NCBI GenBank assembly: GCA_045660745.1
Contig: JAZREJ010000014.1
Location: 1-64,000, forward strand
From: RGIG6353 sp045660745
GTDB lineage: Bacteria; Bacillota; Clostridia; Oscillospirales; SIG627
DNA length: 64,000 nt
Reading direction: 5' to 3'
Positions within the stretch are counted from its first letter, which is position 1. Every line of letters starts with the position of its first letter. The position numbers and the translations under genes were made by a program. The notes beneath the pieces were generated by a model that saw nothing but the letters and a program-made list of their open reading frames with translations, had not been told where the DNA came from and ran no database searches. Shown here piece after piece: positions 47,378-56,118 of this stretch.

Positions 47378-50300
47378 ATGTTTTTAAAAAGTCTGACGAT
47401 GCATGGCTTTAAATCATTCCCCGACAAAACTACCATCAGCTTTGACCGAGGAATAACCGCCATCGTCGGCCCCAACGGAAGTGGAAAATCAAATATTTCG
47501 GACGCTGTGCGTTGGGTACTTGGTGAAATGTCTCCCAAAAGTCTTCGTGGCTCAAAAATGGAGGACGTTATTTTTAACGGAACCTCAAAGAGAAAGATGG
47601 CGGGATACGCCGAGGTAACAATGACGCTCGACAACACCGACAGAAAAAGCACCTTCGACGCAGATGAGATAGACGTGTGCAGAAGGCTTTATCGCTCGGG
47701 TGAGAGCGAATACTACATAAATAACAAACAGGTCAGACTGCGCGACGTTGTCGATATATTTCTTAATACAGGTATCGGACGTGAGGGCTATTCGGTTATC
47801 GGACAGGGTAAGATAGCCGACGTTATCAGCCGTAAGAACGATGAAAGACGCGGCATCTTTGAAGAGGCGGCAGGTATATCAAAGCTTCGCTACCAAAAGA
47901 AAGAGGCTGTATCAAAGCTTGAGAAGGTAGGAGTAAACCTTGAGCGTATCGGTGACATACTCACCGAAGTTGAGTCCCGACTCCCCTCTCTTAAACGCCA
48001 GAGCGAAAAGGCGGAAAAATATACTGTTTTGAAAAACGAGCGTACCGAGCTTGAGGTATCAAGCTTTGCCGCACGTATCGCCGCGATAGACAAGGAATCC
48101 GAAAAGACCTCGGAAAACCTTGCTCTTGAAGAAAAAACGCTTATGGAGACCGAAGCGGCAATCGAGGAGTCAGACCGTCTTGTAGACGTAAACTATCTGA
48201 AAACGGGAGAGGTAAAGGCATCCGAAAGCCGTGCGAGAGGCGAACGTGACGAGCTTCTTGCAAAGCTTTCCCGGGCAGTGTCCGAGCTCTCAATCCTTGA
48301 AAACGACACCGCACACTTTGAAACGACGAAGAAAGAAATTCTCTCGTCTATTGAAGAAAACAAAGAGAAGACCGTAGCTCTGGACGAAGAGCGTGCGGCA
48401 ATAGAAAAAAGAGTTTCCGAGATTCTTACCGAGCTTGAAGAAAACAGCGCTCTTAAAGAAAAAAATCTCAAAGAGACGGAAAACACAAGAGCCGCTATCC
48501 TCTCACTCCGCGACAGGGTACACGAAGCGGAAGAGGCAAGAGAAAAAATACTCTCGGAAAAGAATGAGAACGACCTTATACTCAAAGAGGGCGAAAGCTA
48601 TAACGCCATCCGACGCGAGCGTCTTGACAAGGTATCCGAGCAAAAGGCTTCAACGGAAGCAGCTCTGAAAAAAGCAGTTTCCGAAAAGAAGGCAAGCGAA
48701 AAGGCAACAGACGAGAAGAGCGACAGTCTTGAGGACATTGAAATAAGTCTTTCAAACGACAGAGAAAAGCTTCGTGAATTCGAAGAGGTATGCGACACGC
48801 TTTCGGAAAAGAAGCAAAAGCTCCGTCTTAAGCTTCTTGAGGTAAACCAGCGCCGCGAAACGCTTGAGCGAATGGAAAGACTTCTTGAGGGCTTCTCGGG
48901 AAGCGTCAAGGCAGTCATGTCGGCAAGCGAGCTTTCGGGAATACACGGCCCCGTATCAAAGCTTATCGTAACAGATGCCGAATACATTACGGCAATCGAG
49001 ACATGTCTCGGAGCCGCAATGCAAAATATAGTTGTTGAAAACGAGGATGCCGCAAAAGCTGCGATAGCCTACCTGAAAAGAACCAATTCGGGACGTGCGA
49101 CCTTCCTTCCGCTGACCACTGTCAAAGGAAGCCTTGCGGACGTTTCGGCTGTCAAGAAAATGAGAGGCTTCATCTCGGTTGCAAGCGAGCTTGTAAGATG
49201 CGATGAAAAATACCGCGACATTGTAAATCAGCTTCTCGGACGCACCGTTGTGTGCGACACGATAGATTCTGCAACTCCCCTGGCACGCGCACTTAACTTC
49301 AAGGTGAGAATAATCACCCTTGACGGACAGCTTATCAACGCAGGCGGCTCTTATACCGGCGGTCAGAGCCTTAAATCGAGCGCAATACTCACCCGCCGTG
49401 CGGATATAGAGGAGCTTGAGCGCGAGGGTGCAAGATACGAAAAGGAAATTTCCGAAATAAACGCTGAAATATCAGAAAAGCAGAAGGAGAAAAACGTTAT
49501 CGAATCCTCCTTCCTTGAACGCGAGCGTGAAGCAGAGCTTTACCGCCGTGCACTTTTTGAAATAGAAAAGGAATATTCTGTAGTACTTGAGCGTATTACT
49601 ACCCTTGAAGAAAGCCTTGCCGCCATTACCGAAGAGTACGATTCCCTCTCACACACCGAAAACGTCACACGCGACACGATGTCGGGATTCGTCACAAAGA
49701 AGGCAGAGCTTGAAAAACGCCTTGCAGAGGCGACAAATACCCGCGAAGCGCTTGAAAGAGAGGTTCTTTCTGAGGAAGAAAGACTTCTTGCCCTCAACGA
49801 AGAAGCGGGAGAGCTTACCCGTCAGCGCACAGAGCTTGAGGTAGAAAGCGCCTCCTTCTCTGAAAAGTGCGAGGGTATTTCCAACATGAAGAAAGCGCTT
49901 GAAAGCGCTACGATTACATCCAAAGCAAGACTTGAGGAGCTTGATGCCCGCCGCGAAGGAGCTGCACGAAGCATTGCGGACAAGCTTGTTGAAAAGGACG
50001 GCATTGAAAAGCTCATTTCGGCAAAGGACGAAGAACTCAAGGCGCTTGAAGAAAAAATACGCACCCTTGAAGCAGAAGCTCTCGACATACGCGCAAACCA
50101 AAAGAGCCTCGGAGAAAAGAAGGAGACAGCCTTCAAGCTTGTCACACAGCTCAAGGCAAAGGTCGATGAGCTTGCCCTTGAAAAGACGAATATACTCACC
50201 CGTCTTGCAGAAGACTACGACATGGACTTTGACATGGCGGTGGTATTTGCATCAAGTTCTCACTCCAATCATACTCTTTCTAAGGAGGAGAAGGAGGAAC

Positions 50301-50944
50301 GTCTTCTTTATTTGCGCACCGAGATGAAGAAGCTCGGAAGCGTAAATCTCGAATCAATTGAGGAATACCGAGAGACCAAGGAGCGTTACGACTTCCTCAA
50401 AGCACAGTTTGATGACGCTTCAAATGCAAAGGCGTCTCTTGAAAAGATGATAGTACAGCTTGACACCTCCATGCGCGAGAAGTTCTCAGAAAGCCTTGTA
50501 AAGATACAAAAGGCATTCAAAGAGACCTTCGTTGAGCTTTTCGGAGGAGGAAGTGCGGAAATTATCGTAAGCGGAGAGGACGTGCTCGAATGCTCGATAG
50601 ACATCAATGTTCAGCCTCCCGGAAAGATAATAAAGAGCCTTTCGCTCCTTTCCGGAGGCGAGCAAAGTATCGTTGCTATAGCACTATACCTTGCAATACT
50701 CAGGGTATCCCCATCCCCATTCTGCATCTTTGACGAGATAGAAGCAGCGCTTGATGACGCAAACGTTGCACGTTTCGGTGAATACCTTAAGCGTTATTCG
50801 CTGTCAACACAGTTTATAGTTATTACACACAGACGAGGCACTATGGAAGCGGCAGACATGCTCTATGGAATCACCATGCAGGAAAAGGGTGTTTCCGACT
50901 ACATACGTGTTACTCTTGACGAATATCAGGGAGAAATTAATTAA
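47378..50944 (+). CDS. smc: chromosome segregation protein SMC
   Basis: A 1188-residue condensin ATPase. The Walker A is GPNGSGKSNISDAVRW (residues about 33-48), with long coiled coils at about 165-500 and 670-1020 flanking a hinge at about 510-660 (GPVSKLIVTDAEYITAIETCLG in part, and GGSYTGGQ). The C-terminal head has the signature LSGGEQSIVAIAL and Walker B FCIFDEIEAALDD. Translation starts at the ATG behind AAAGGAGG; the longer frame upstream is not used. Its TAA overlaps the ftsY ATG. Confidence 0.96.
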   Translation: MFLKSLTMHGFKSFPDKTTISFDRGITAIVGPNGSGKSNISDAVRWVLGEMSPKSLRGSKMEDVIFNGTSKRKMAGYAEVTMTLDNTDRKSTFDADEIDVCRRLYRSGESEYYINNKQVRLRDVVDIFLNTGIGREGYSVIGQGKIADVISRKNDERRGIFEEAAGISKLRYQKKEAVSKLEKVGVNLERIGDILTEVESRLPSLKRQSEKAEKYTVLKNERTELEVSSFAARIAAIDKESEKTSENLALEEKTLMETEAAIEESDRLVDVNYLKTGEVKASESRARGERDELLAKLSRAVSELSILENDTAHFETTKKEILSSIEENKEKTVALDEERAAIEKRVSEILTELEENSALKEKNLKETENTRAAILSLRDRVHEAEEAREKILSEKNENDLILKEGESYNAIRRERLDKVSEQKASTEAALKKAVSEKKASEKATDEKSDSLEDIEISLSNDREKLREFEEVCDTLSEKKQKLRLKLLEVNQRRETLERMERLLEGFSGSVKAVMSASELSGIHGPVSKLIVTDAEYITAIETCLGAAMQNIVVENEDAAKAAIAYLKRTNSGRATFLPLTTVKGSLADVSAVKKMRGFISVASELVRCDEKYRDIVNQLLGRTVVCDTIDSATPLARALNFKVRIITLDGQLINAGGSYTGGQSLKSSAILTRRADIEELEREGARYEKEISEINAEISEKQKEKNVIESSFLEREREAELYRRALFEIEKEYSVVLERITTLEESLAAITEEYDSLSHTENVTRDTMSGFVTKKAELEKRLAEATNTREALEREVLSEEERLLALNEEAGELTRQRTELEVESASFSEKCEGISNMKKALESATITSKARLEELDARREGAARSIADKLVEKDGIEKLISAKDEELKALEEKIRTLEAEALDIRANQKSLGEKKETAFKLVTQLKAKVDELALEKTNILTRLAEDYDMDFDMAVVFASSSHSNHTLSKEEKEERLLYLRTEMKKLGSVNLESIEEYRETKERYDFLKAQFDDASNAKASLEKMIVQLDTSMREKFSESLVKIQKAFKETFVELFGGGSAEIIVSGEDVLECSIDINVQPPGKIIKSLSLLSGGEQSIVAIALYLAILRVSPSPFCIFDEIEAALDDANVARFGEYLKRYSLSTQFIVITHRRGTMEAADMLYGITMQEKGVSDYIRVTLDEYQGEIN

Positions 50945-51852
50945 TGGGATTTTTCGAAAAACTCAAGGCGGGACTTAAAAAGACAAAAAACGCCGTTATC
51001 GAACAAATGAATTCGTTGTTTACCCACTCGGAGCTTGACGATGATTTCTGGGATGAGCTTGAAGAGCTTTTGGTACTTGCCGACGTTGGAATAACAGCAG
51101 CAGGCGATATAACCGAAGAGCTTCGCGAACGCACCAAGGAAAACAAAATAAAAATTGCCACAGAGGCAAGAGAAATGCTTCTTGACATCCTGCGCGAACG
51201 CCTTGACTCGGAAAACACGGAGCTTAATCTTTCCACAAAGCCTTCGGTAATACTCGTTATCGGAGTAAACGGTGTCGGAAAGACCACCTCCATTGCAAAG
51301 ATTGCCTCCTACCTCAAGAGCGAGGGTAAGACATGCGTGCTTGCAGCGGCTGACACCTTCCGTGCGGCAGCAATCGACCAGCTTGCAGTATGGGCAGACA
51401 GAGTAGGCGTTGACCTTATCCGCCAAAGTGAGGGAGCCGACCCATCTGCAGTAGTATTCGACGCGGCGGCAGCAGTGCGCAAAAAGGGTGCCGACGTGCT
51501 TATCGTTGACACCGCAGGCAGACTTCACAACAAGAAAAACCTTATGGACGAGCTTGCCAAGATGGACCGAGTCCTTAACCGAGAGCTTCCGGATGCATCA
51601 CGCGAAACACTTCTCGTGCTTGATGCCACAACGGGTCAAAATGCCGTAAATCAGGCAAAGGAATTTAAAAAGAGCGCAGACATCACGGGACTTGTTCTCA
51701 CAAAGCTCGACGGCACAGCAAAGGGCGGCGTTGTCTTCTCTGTAAAGAAAGAGCTTGATATACCCGTAAAATTTATAGGTGTCGGCGAGGGAGTTGAGGA
51801 TCTTCGTCCCTTTGATTCAAACGACTTTGTAAAGGCTTTGTTTGAGGACTGA
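50944..51852 (+). CDS. ftsY: signal recognition particle receptor FtsY
   Basis: A 302-residue SRP GTPase receptor. The short N-terminus leads straight into the NG domain with no long acidic A domain. GTPase motifs are GVNGVGKTTSIAKIA, ADTFRAAAIDQL, DTAGRLHNKKNLMDEL, TKLDGTAKGG and the closing GVGEGVEDLRPFD. It is coupled to smc by a one-base overlap, as in other Firmicutes. Confidence 0.97.
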   Translation: MGFFEKLKAGLKKTKNAVIEQMNSLFTHSELDDDFWDELEELLVLADVGITAAGDITEELRERTKENKIKIATEAREMLLDILRERLDSENTELNLSTKPSVILVIGVNGVGKTTSIAKIASYLKSEGKTCVLAAADTFRAAAIDQLAVWADRVGVDLIRQSEGADPSAVVFDAAAAVRKKGADVLIVDTAGRLHNKKNLMDELAKMDRVLNRELPDASRETLLVLDATTGQNAVNQAKEFKKSADITGLVLTKLDGTAKGGVVFSVKKELDIPVKFIGVGEGVEDLRPFDSNDFVKALFED

Positions 51853-51854
51853 AC

Positions 51855-52463
51855 ATGAAAAAACTCGTTTTATCAACAAGAAACAAACATAAAATAAAAG
51901 AAGTCGAGACAATACTCACCGAATGCCTCGGAGCACAGGTGGAAATACTAAGTCTTGACGATATCAAATTTTATGACGAAATCGTAGAGGACGGAACAAC
52001 CTTTGAGGAAAATGCCCTCATCAAGGCAAGAGCCGCCTTTAACAAGAGCGGTATTCCATCCATCGCCGACGATTCGGGACTTGCTGTAAACGCCCTCGGA
52101 GGCGCCCCCGGTATATATTCGGCGCGCTATGCCTCCATTGACGGACAGGACGCAGACGATAACGAAAATAACCGACTGCTTCTCAAAAATCTTGAAGGCA
52201 AAAACGACCGCTCGGCATCCTACGTCTGCGCCATTGCTTACGTTGGTCCCGACGGAGAATTTACCGTAAGAGGAGAGACTTACGGAAGGATACTTGAAGA
52301 GGCTCACGGAGATGGTGGATTTGGATACGATCCATACTTTTTCAGCAATGATGCGGGAGCTCCGTTCGGTATGATATCCGCGGAAGAAAAGAACAAATAC
52401 AGTCACAGAAGACGTGCGCTTGAAGCGGCGGCAAAAATTTGGGAGAAAAACAATGACAAGTAA
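51855..52463 (+). CDS. rdgB: RdgB/HAM1 non-canonical purine NTP pyrophosphatase
   Basis: A 202-residue house-cleaning enzyme removing dITP, XTP and similar nucleotides. The N-terminal LSTRNKHKIKEV, DDSGLAVNALGGAPGIYSARYA and GFGYDPYF motifs are intact, with SHRRRAL near the C-terminus. It starts two bases after ftsY behind GAGGA. Confidence 0.95.
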   Translation: MKKLVLSTRNKHKIKEVETILTECLGAQVEILSLDDIKFYDEIVEDGTTFEENALIKARAAFNKSGIPSIADDSGLAVNALGGAPGIYSARYASIDGQDADDNENNRLLLKNLEGKNDRSASYVCAIAYVGPDGEFTVRGETYGRILEEAHGDGGFGYDPYFFSNDAGAPFGMISAEEKNKYSHRRRALEAAAKIWEKNNDK

Positions 52464-52743
52464 ACAGCGTTCATACCTTAAAGGACTCGCAATGTCAGAG
52501 CAGGCTATTTTTCAGCTTGGAAAGGGCGACATTGACGAGAATTTCATAAAGCAGATAGACTCAGCTCTCGAAGCGCGTGAGCTTATAAAAATATCCTGTC
52601 TGCAAACACATATCGAAGGCCCGCACGCGGCGGCTGAAATACTTGCCGACGAAACGGGTGCAGACGTCGTACAAATCATCGGTTCAAAGATAGTTTTGTA
52701 CCGTGAGAGTCGAGAGAATAAAAAAATCGTTCTCCCAAAATGA
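52453..52743 (+). CDS. yhbY: YhbY-family CRM-domain RNA-binding protein
   Basis: A 96-residue protein made of a single CRM domain associated with the large ribosomal subunit precursor. It opens MTSKQRSYLKGLAMSEQAIFQLGKGDI and ends with VQIIGSKIVLYRES. The ATG at 52453 overlaps rdgB by 11 bases; the frame is open further upstream within rdgB but has no binding site there. Confidence 0.92.
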   Translation: MTSKQRSYLKGLAMSEQAIFQLGKGDIDENFIKQIDSALEARELIKISCLQTHIEGPHAAAEILADETGADVVQIIGSKIVLYRESRENKKIVLPK

Positions 52744-53345
52744 GAACAGGCATTTTCGGAGGCACCTTCAATCCCCCGCACAAGGGGCACGCCGAGGCGC
52801 TCAGGTGCTTTATAAAATCGGCACATCTTGACAGAGTTCTCGTAATTCCGTCATTTCTTCCGCCTCACAAAGCTCTTCCGGAGAAAAGGGCAGAATTTGA
52901 GGACAGACTTGAAATGTGCAAGCTCGCTTTTTCAGAGCATTCAAAGCTTTGTGAAATTATTTTTTCTGATATCGAAAAGACTCTGTTTTTAAAAACAGGC
53001 GAAAAGAATTACACGTTCAAAACACTTGCGGAACTTAAGAAGGATTCAGACAGTACATTCTGCCTGTTTGTGGGAACGGATATGCTCCTCACCTTCGCAT
53101 CATGGAAAAACACCGAGTATCTTTTGGCTAACGCAGAGCTTTGGGTAATGCCGAGAGGAGATGCAAAAGACGGTGAGATAGAATCCGAAAAAGTAAGACT
53201 TTCGGAAAAATATCCGACGTCCTCCATATTTATGATAAACGACGAACCGCTCCCCGCATCCTCCACCGAGGTACGTGCCGGATGTCTTTCACTCATTGAC
53301 GCAAGAGTCAGAGAATATATTGTAAGCCGAGGTCTTTACCAATGA
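52740..53345 (+). CDS. nadD: nicotinate-nucleotide adenylyltransferase
   Basis: A 201-residue nucleotidyltransferase forming deamido-NAD from nicotinate mononucleotide. The HxGH motif is in GTFNPPHKGHAEAL; the ISxSSTxxR-like end motif appears as LPASSTEVRAG. It overlaps yhbY and yqeK by four bases on each side. Confidence 0.95.
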   Translation: MRTGIFGGTFNPPHKGHAEALRCFIKSAHLDRVLVIPSFLPPHKALPEKRAEFEDRLEMCKLAFSEHSKLCEIIFSDIEKTLFLKTGEKNYTFKTLAELKKDSDSTFCLFVGTDMLLTFASWKNTEYLLANAELWVMPRGDAKDGEIESEKVRLSEKYPTSSIFMINDEPLPASSTEVRAGCLSLIDARVREYIVSRGLYQ

Positions 53346-53944
53346 CAGGTCTTATAGAGAAAATGAAAAAAGTCCTACCCGAGTCAAGGTTTACACACGT
53401 TATGGCAGTAGTCGAGGAGGCTGAATTTCTCGCACAGGCAGTAGGATGTAAATCTTTTGATACGCTTATCAGAGCAGCAATACTCCACGACTGCACAAAA
53501 CCGCTTACCTACTCGGAGCAGATAAGCTTTGCCGAAAAATACTCATACCCTCTCACCGAAGACGACCTTCGCTCCCCCGAAGTGCTTCACTCTGTAACCG
53601 GAGCATTGGCGGCACGCTATGAATTTGGCGAAACGGATGAAGTGGCAAGTCTCATTTTCTTTCACACAACAGGAAAGGCTGACATGAGCCTTTTTGAAAA
53701 GATACTTTTTATTTCGGATTATACCGAACACACCCGCCGTCACGACGTATGCCGTGCCGAGCGTGAGTTATTACACAACGGTCTTGAAAAAGCGCGTTCA
53801 AACGAAGAAAGAATAAAGCTTCTTGATATATCCGCTCTTCGTATTCTCGAAAACACCGTCTCCCACCTCAAGGAGAAAAAGGTGTTTATCCACCCCGATA
53901 CAATTCGTGCCATTGATTTTTTGAAAACGCAAGGAGAATCATGA
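53342..53944 (+). CDS. yqeK: HD-domain diadenosine tetraphosphatase YqeK
   Basis: A 200-residue HD-superfamily hydrolase. Metal ligands are HVMAVVEEA, LHDCTKPL and VLHSVTGALAA, and the YTEHTRRHD segment is typical of YqeK. It hydrolyses diadenosine tetraphosphate symmetrically in related species. In its usual place after nadD, with four-base overlaps on both sides. Confidence 0.93.
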   Translation: MTGLIEKMKKVLPESRFTHVMAVVEEAEFLAQAVGCKSFDTLIRAAILHDCTKPLTYSEQISFAEKYSYPLTEDDLRSPEVLHSVTGALAARYEFGETDEVASLIFFHTTGKADMSLFEKILFISDYTEHTRRHDVCRAERELLHNGLEKARSNEERIKLLDISALRILENTVSHLKEKKVFIHPDTIRAIDFLKTQGES

Positions 53945-55692
53945 AAGAAGAAAAAAAGAGAGCAGGAAAGACTCCCGACCGAAGCCGTATAAAAAGAGAG
54001 GTCACAAGTCTTAAAGCTTTAAAAAATAAAGAAAACACAGAAAAAACTGCGGTGTCTACTGTTGTAGAATCTCCCCCGATTGAAAAAACGGAAACAAAAA
54101 AAGAAAAGAAAACAGAAGCACCAATCACCGAAGCTCCCGTTTTAAAGACTAAAGGGAAAAAGCAAAAAAAGAAACGCAAAAGCAAATTTTTCAACAAATA
54201 CACCATTATACTGTTATCTCTTTTGTTGATAATAGTAATAGGCTTAGCAAGTCTTTACATCTGGTACAGAAATGCAACAGTCTCTTGGGATTCACGCAAT
54301 CCTTTCAAGAATAAGCCCGAATTTTTGCAAAGCTTTTCAGCAAAAGACGACAATCCTTTCTGGATGGATTGCTGTCTTGCAAATTACTTCAGAACATCAA
54401 CACCCCCGGAGCCTGTTGAAGGAGTAATAAGAAACAAAAACTCATACAATATACTCGTTATAGGTAAGGACAGAGTCGGACTTAACACCGATGTTATGAT
54501 GGTACTCAACTTCAACAGTGCCACACAAAAAATAAATCTCTTACAAATTCCACGCGACACCTACGTTGAGGATAGTGTAAATAAGGTGGGAAATAAGAGA
54601 ATCAACGCAATATACGCGCACTGGATAAGCCAGAACAGAAAGAATTACAAAACACTTAACGAAACCTACGAGGCAGGTCTTTCATATCTTGAAAAAACCA
54701 TCGAATCAACCTTCGGTATTACCATCGACCATCACTGCATGATAGATTTAAACGGATTTGTCAAGATAATCGACGCAATAGGCGGTGTTCCAATGAACGT
54801 TCCGAGCAACATGTATTACGTTGACGAGGAACAGGGACTTTATATCAACCTTAAAAAGGGTCAGCAGACCCTCTCGGGTAAGGATGCGGAAGGCTTTGTA
54901 AGATTCAGAAGCGGATACGCTATGGGAGACCTCGGAAGAGTAGACGCGCAGAAGCTGTTCATGGCGGCACTCCTTGAAAAGCTTACAAGCTCGGATTGGT
55001 ACACCTTTGACAAGCTCACTGACGTTGCATCCCTTGTACTCGATTACTGTACTACCACCATGACGCTCACGGATATCCTGGGATATATCAAGCTGATTGA
55101 CTTCGGTACTCTCGGTGCCGATTCGATAACCTTCTATACCGCCGCAGGTGAGCCGTTTACGGGATCGGGAGGTGCAGCGCTGTATTCTCTTTATACAAAA
55201 GAAAACCTTGAAATAATCAACTCAGCATTCAACGTTTATAACGTGGATATAGACGAAAGTCATATTTCGCTTGTAGAACAGGTGAAATCAGGATATTGGA
55301 ATCCTAACGTTTCTGGATACACACCCGATGACGTAAAAGATAATCAACCCCACGTATGGGGAGGAGGCTCAAGCACAACAAAGCCTTCAACCCCATCGGA
55401 GGACGATAAACCTGTAGAGGGTGATGAACCTACAGTGGATGATGAACCTACAGTGGACGATGAACCTACAGTAGACGATGACCCTACAGTAGACGATGAA
55501 CCTACAGGGGACGATGAACCTACAGTGGATGATGAACCTACAGAGGACGATGAACCTACAGTAGATGATGAACCTACAGTAGATGATGAACCTGTAGAGG
55601 ACGAAGAACCTCCCACCCCCGAAAAGCCATATAATCCGGATGAACCTACGGTAGAAATACCGGCTTCTGGTGCAAACCTTATCATTACATAA
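53941..55692 (+). CDS. LytR-CpsA-Psr family cell-wall glycopolymer transferase with acidic repeat tail
   Basis: A 583-residue membrane protein. A very basic cytoplasmic N-terminus (about residues 1-85) precedes one membrane helix (about 89-112). The LCP domain (about 160-350) has LVIGKDRVGLNTDVMMVLNF, IPRDTYVE, DAIGGVPMNVP and VRFRSGYAMGDLGRVDAQK (in parts), with the arginines that bind polyprenyl phosphate. It attaches glycopolymers to peptidoglycan. The C-terminal 95 residues are about eleven DDEPTV-like hexamers and a proline-rich end, not part of the family. The 4-base overlap with yqeK and the position before rsfS are usual. Confidence 0.93.
   Translation: MKEEKKRAGKTPDRSRIKREVTSLKALKNKENTEKTAVSTVVESPPIEKTETKKEKKTEAPITEAPVLKTKGKKQKKKRKSKFFNKYTIILLSLLLIIVIGLASLYIWYRNATVSWDSRNPFKNKPEFLQSFSAKDDNPFWMDCCLANYFRTSTPPEPVEGVIRNKNSYNILVIGKDRVGLNTDVMMVLNFNSATQKINLLQIPRDTYVEDSVNKVGNKRINAIYAHWISQNRKNYKTLNETYEAGLSYLEKTIESTFGITIDHHCMIDLNGFVKIIDAIGGVPMNVPSNMYYVDEEQGLYINLKKGQQTLSGKDAEGFVRFRSGYAMGDLGRVDAQKLFMAALLEKLTSSDWYTFDKLTDVASLVLDYCTTTMTLTDILGYIKLIDFGTLGADSITFYTAAGEPFTGSGGAALYSLYTKENLEIINSAFNVYNVDIDESHISLVEQVKSGYWNPNVSGYTPDDVKDNQPHVWGGGSSTTKPSTPSEDDKPVEGDEPTVDDEPTVDDEPTVDDDPTVDDEPTGDDEPTVDDEPTEDDEPTVDDEPTVDDEPVEDEEPPTPEKPYNPDEPTVEIPASGANLIIT
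55424..55610 (+). repeat. 18-bp coding tandem repeat in the LCP gene
   Basis: About ten consecutive 18-bp units (GATGAACCTACAGTGGAC and variants) encode DDEPTV hexamers. The reverse strand also stays open through the repeat, giving a serine-rich frame that is an artefact. Confidence 0.9.
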
Positions 55693-55713
55693 AATTAAAG
55701 TCAGGAGAAAAAT

Positions 55714-56076
55714 ATGGATAAAGAATACTCAAAAACACTTTCGGAAGATATAGTAAAGATACTTGATGACAAAAAAGCCTACAACATTAAGCTTCTTCAC
55801 GTTGTGGAGCAGACCGTAATTGCCGACTATTTCGTTCTTGCAAACGGTTCAAGCTCAACTCAGATAAGAGCGCTTGCGGATGAGGTTGAATTCAAGCTCG
55901 GTGAAAAGGGTATCCCCTTGACCCGTCGCGAGGGATACGTTTCCTCTGATTGGATAGTGCTTGACTATGATTGCGTGCTCGTTCACATATTCTCACGAGA
56001 AGCACGTGACACGTTCAACCTTGAAAAACTATGGGCTGACGCCGTAGATGTTGACATTTCAGGGCTTTTAGTATAA
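55714..56076 (+). CDS. rsfS: ribosome silencing factor RsfS
   Basis: A 120-residue Iojap-family protein that binds L14 and blocks subunit joining. The core ADYFVLANGSSSTQIRALADEVE (in part), DWIVLDYDCVLVHIFSREAR and FYNLEKLWADA-like FNLEKLWADA end are typical. Behind AGGAG, 21 bases after the LCP gene. Confidence 0.95.
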   Translation: MDKEYSKTLSEDIVKILDDKKAYNIKLLHVVEQTVIADYFVLANGSSSTQIRALADEVEFKLGEKGIPLTRREGYVSSDWIVLDYDCVLVHIFSREARDTFNLEKLWADAVDVDISGLLV

Positions 56077-56118
56077 AATTAAAACTTGTTAAAGAAAAAC
56101 TGACAGAGGTAAAATAAA

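Noticed and set aside
55344..55685. Serine-rich minus-strand reading frame
   Set aside because: Antisense of the DDEPTV repeat of the LCP gene; no start signal.
56077..56118. T-box leader for leuS
   Set aside because: Only 42 bases separate rsfS and leuS, too short for such an element.
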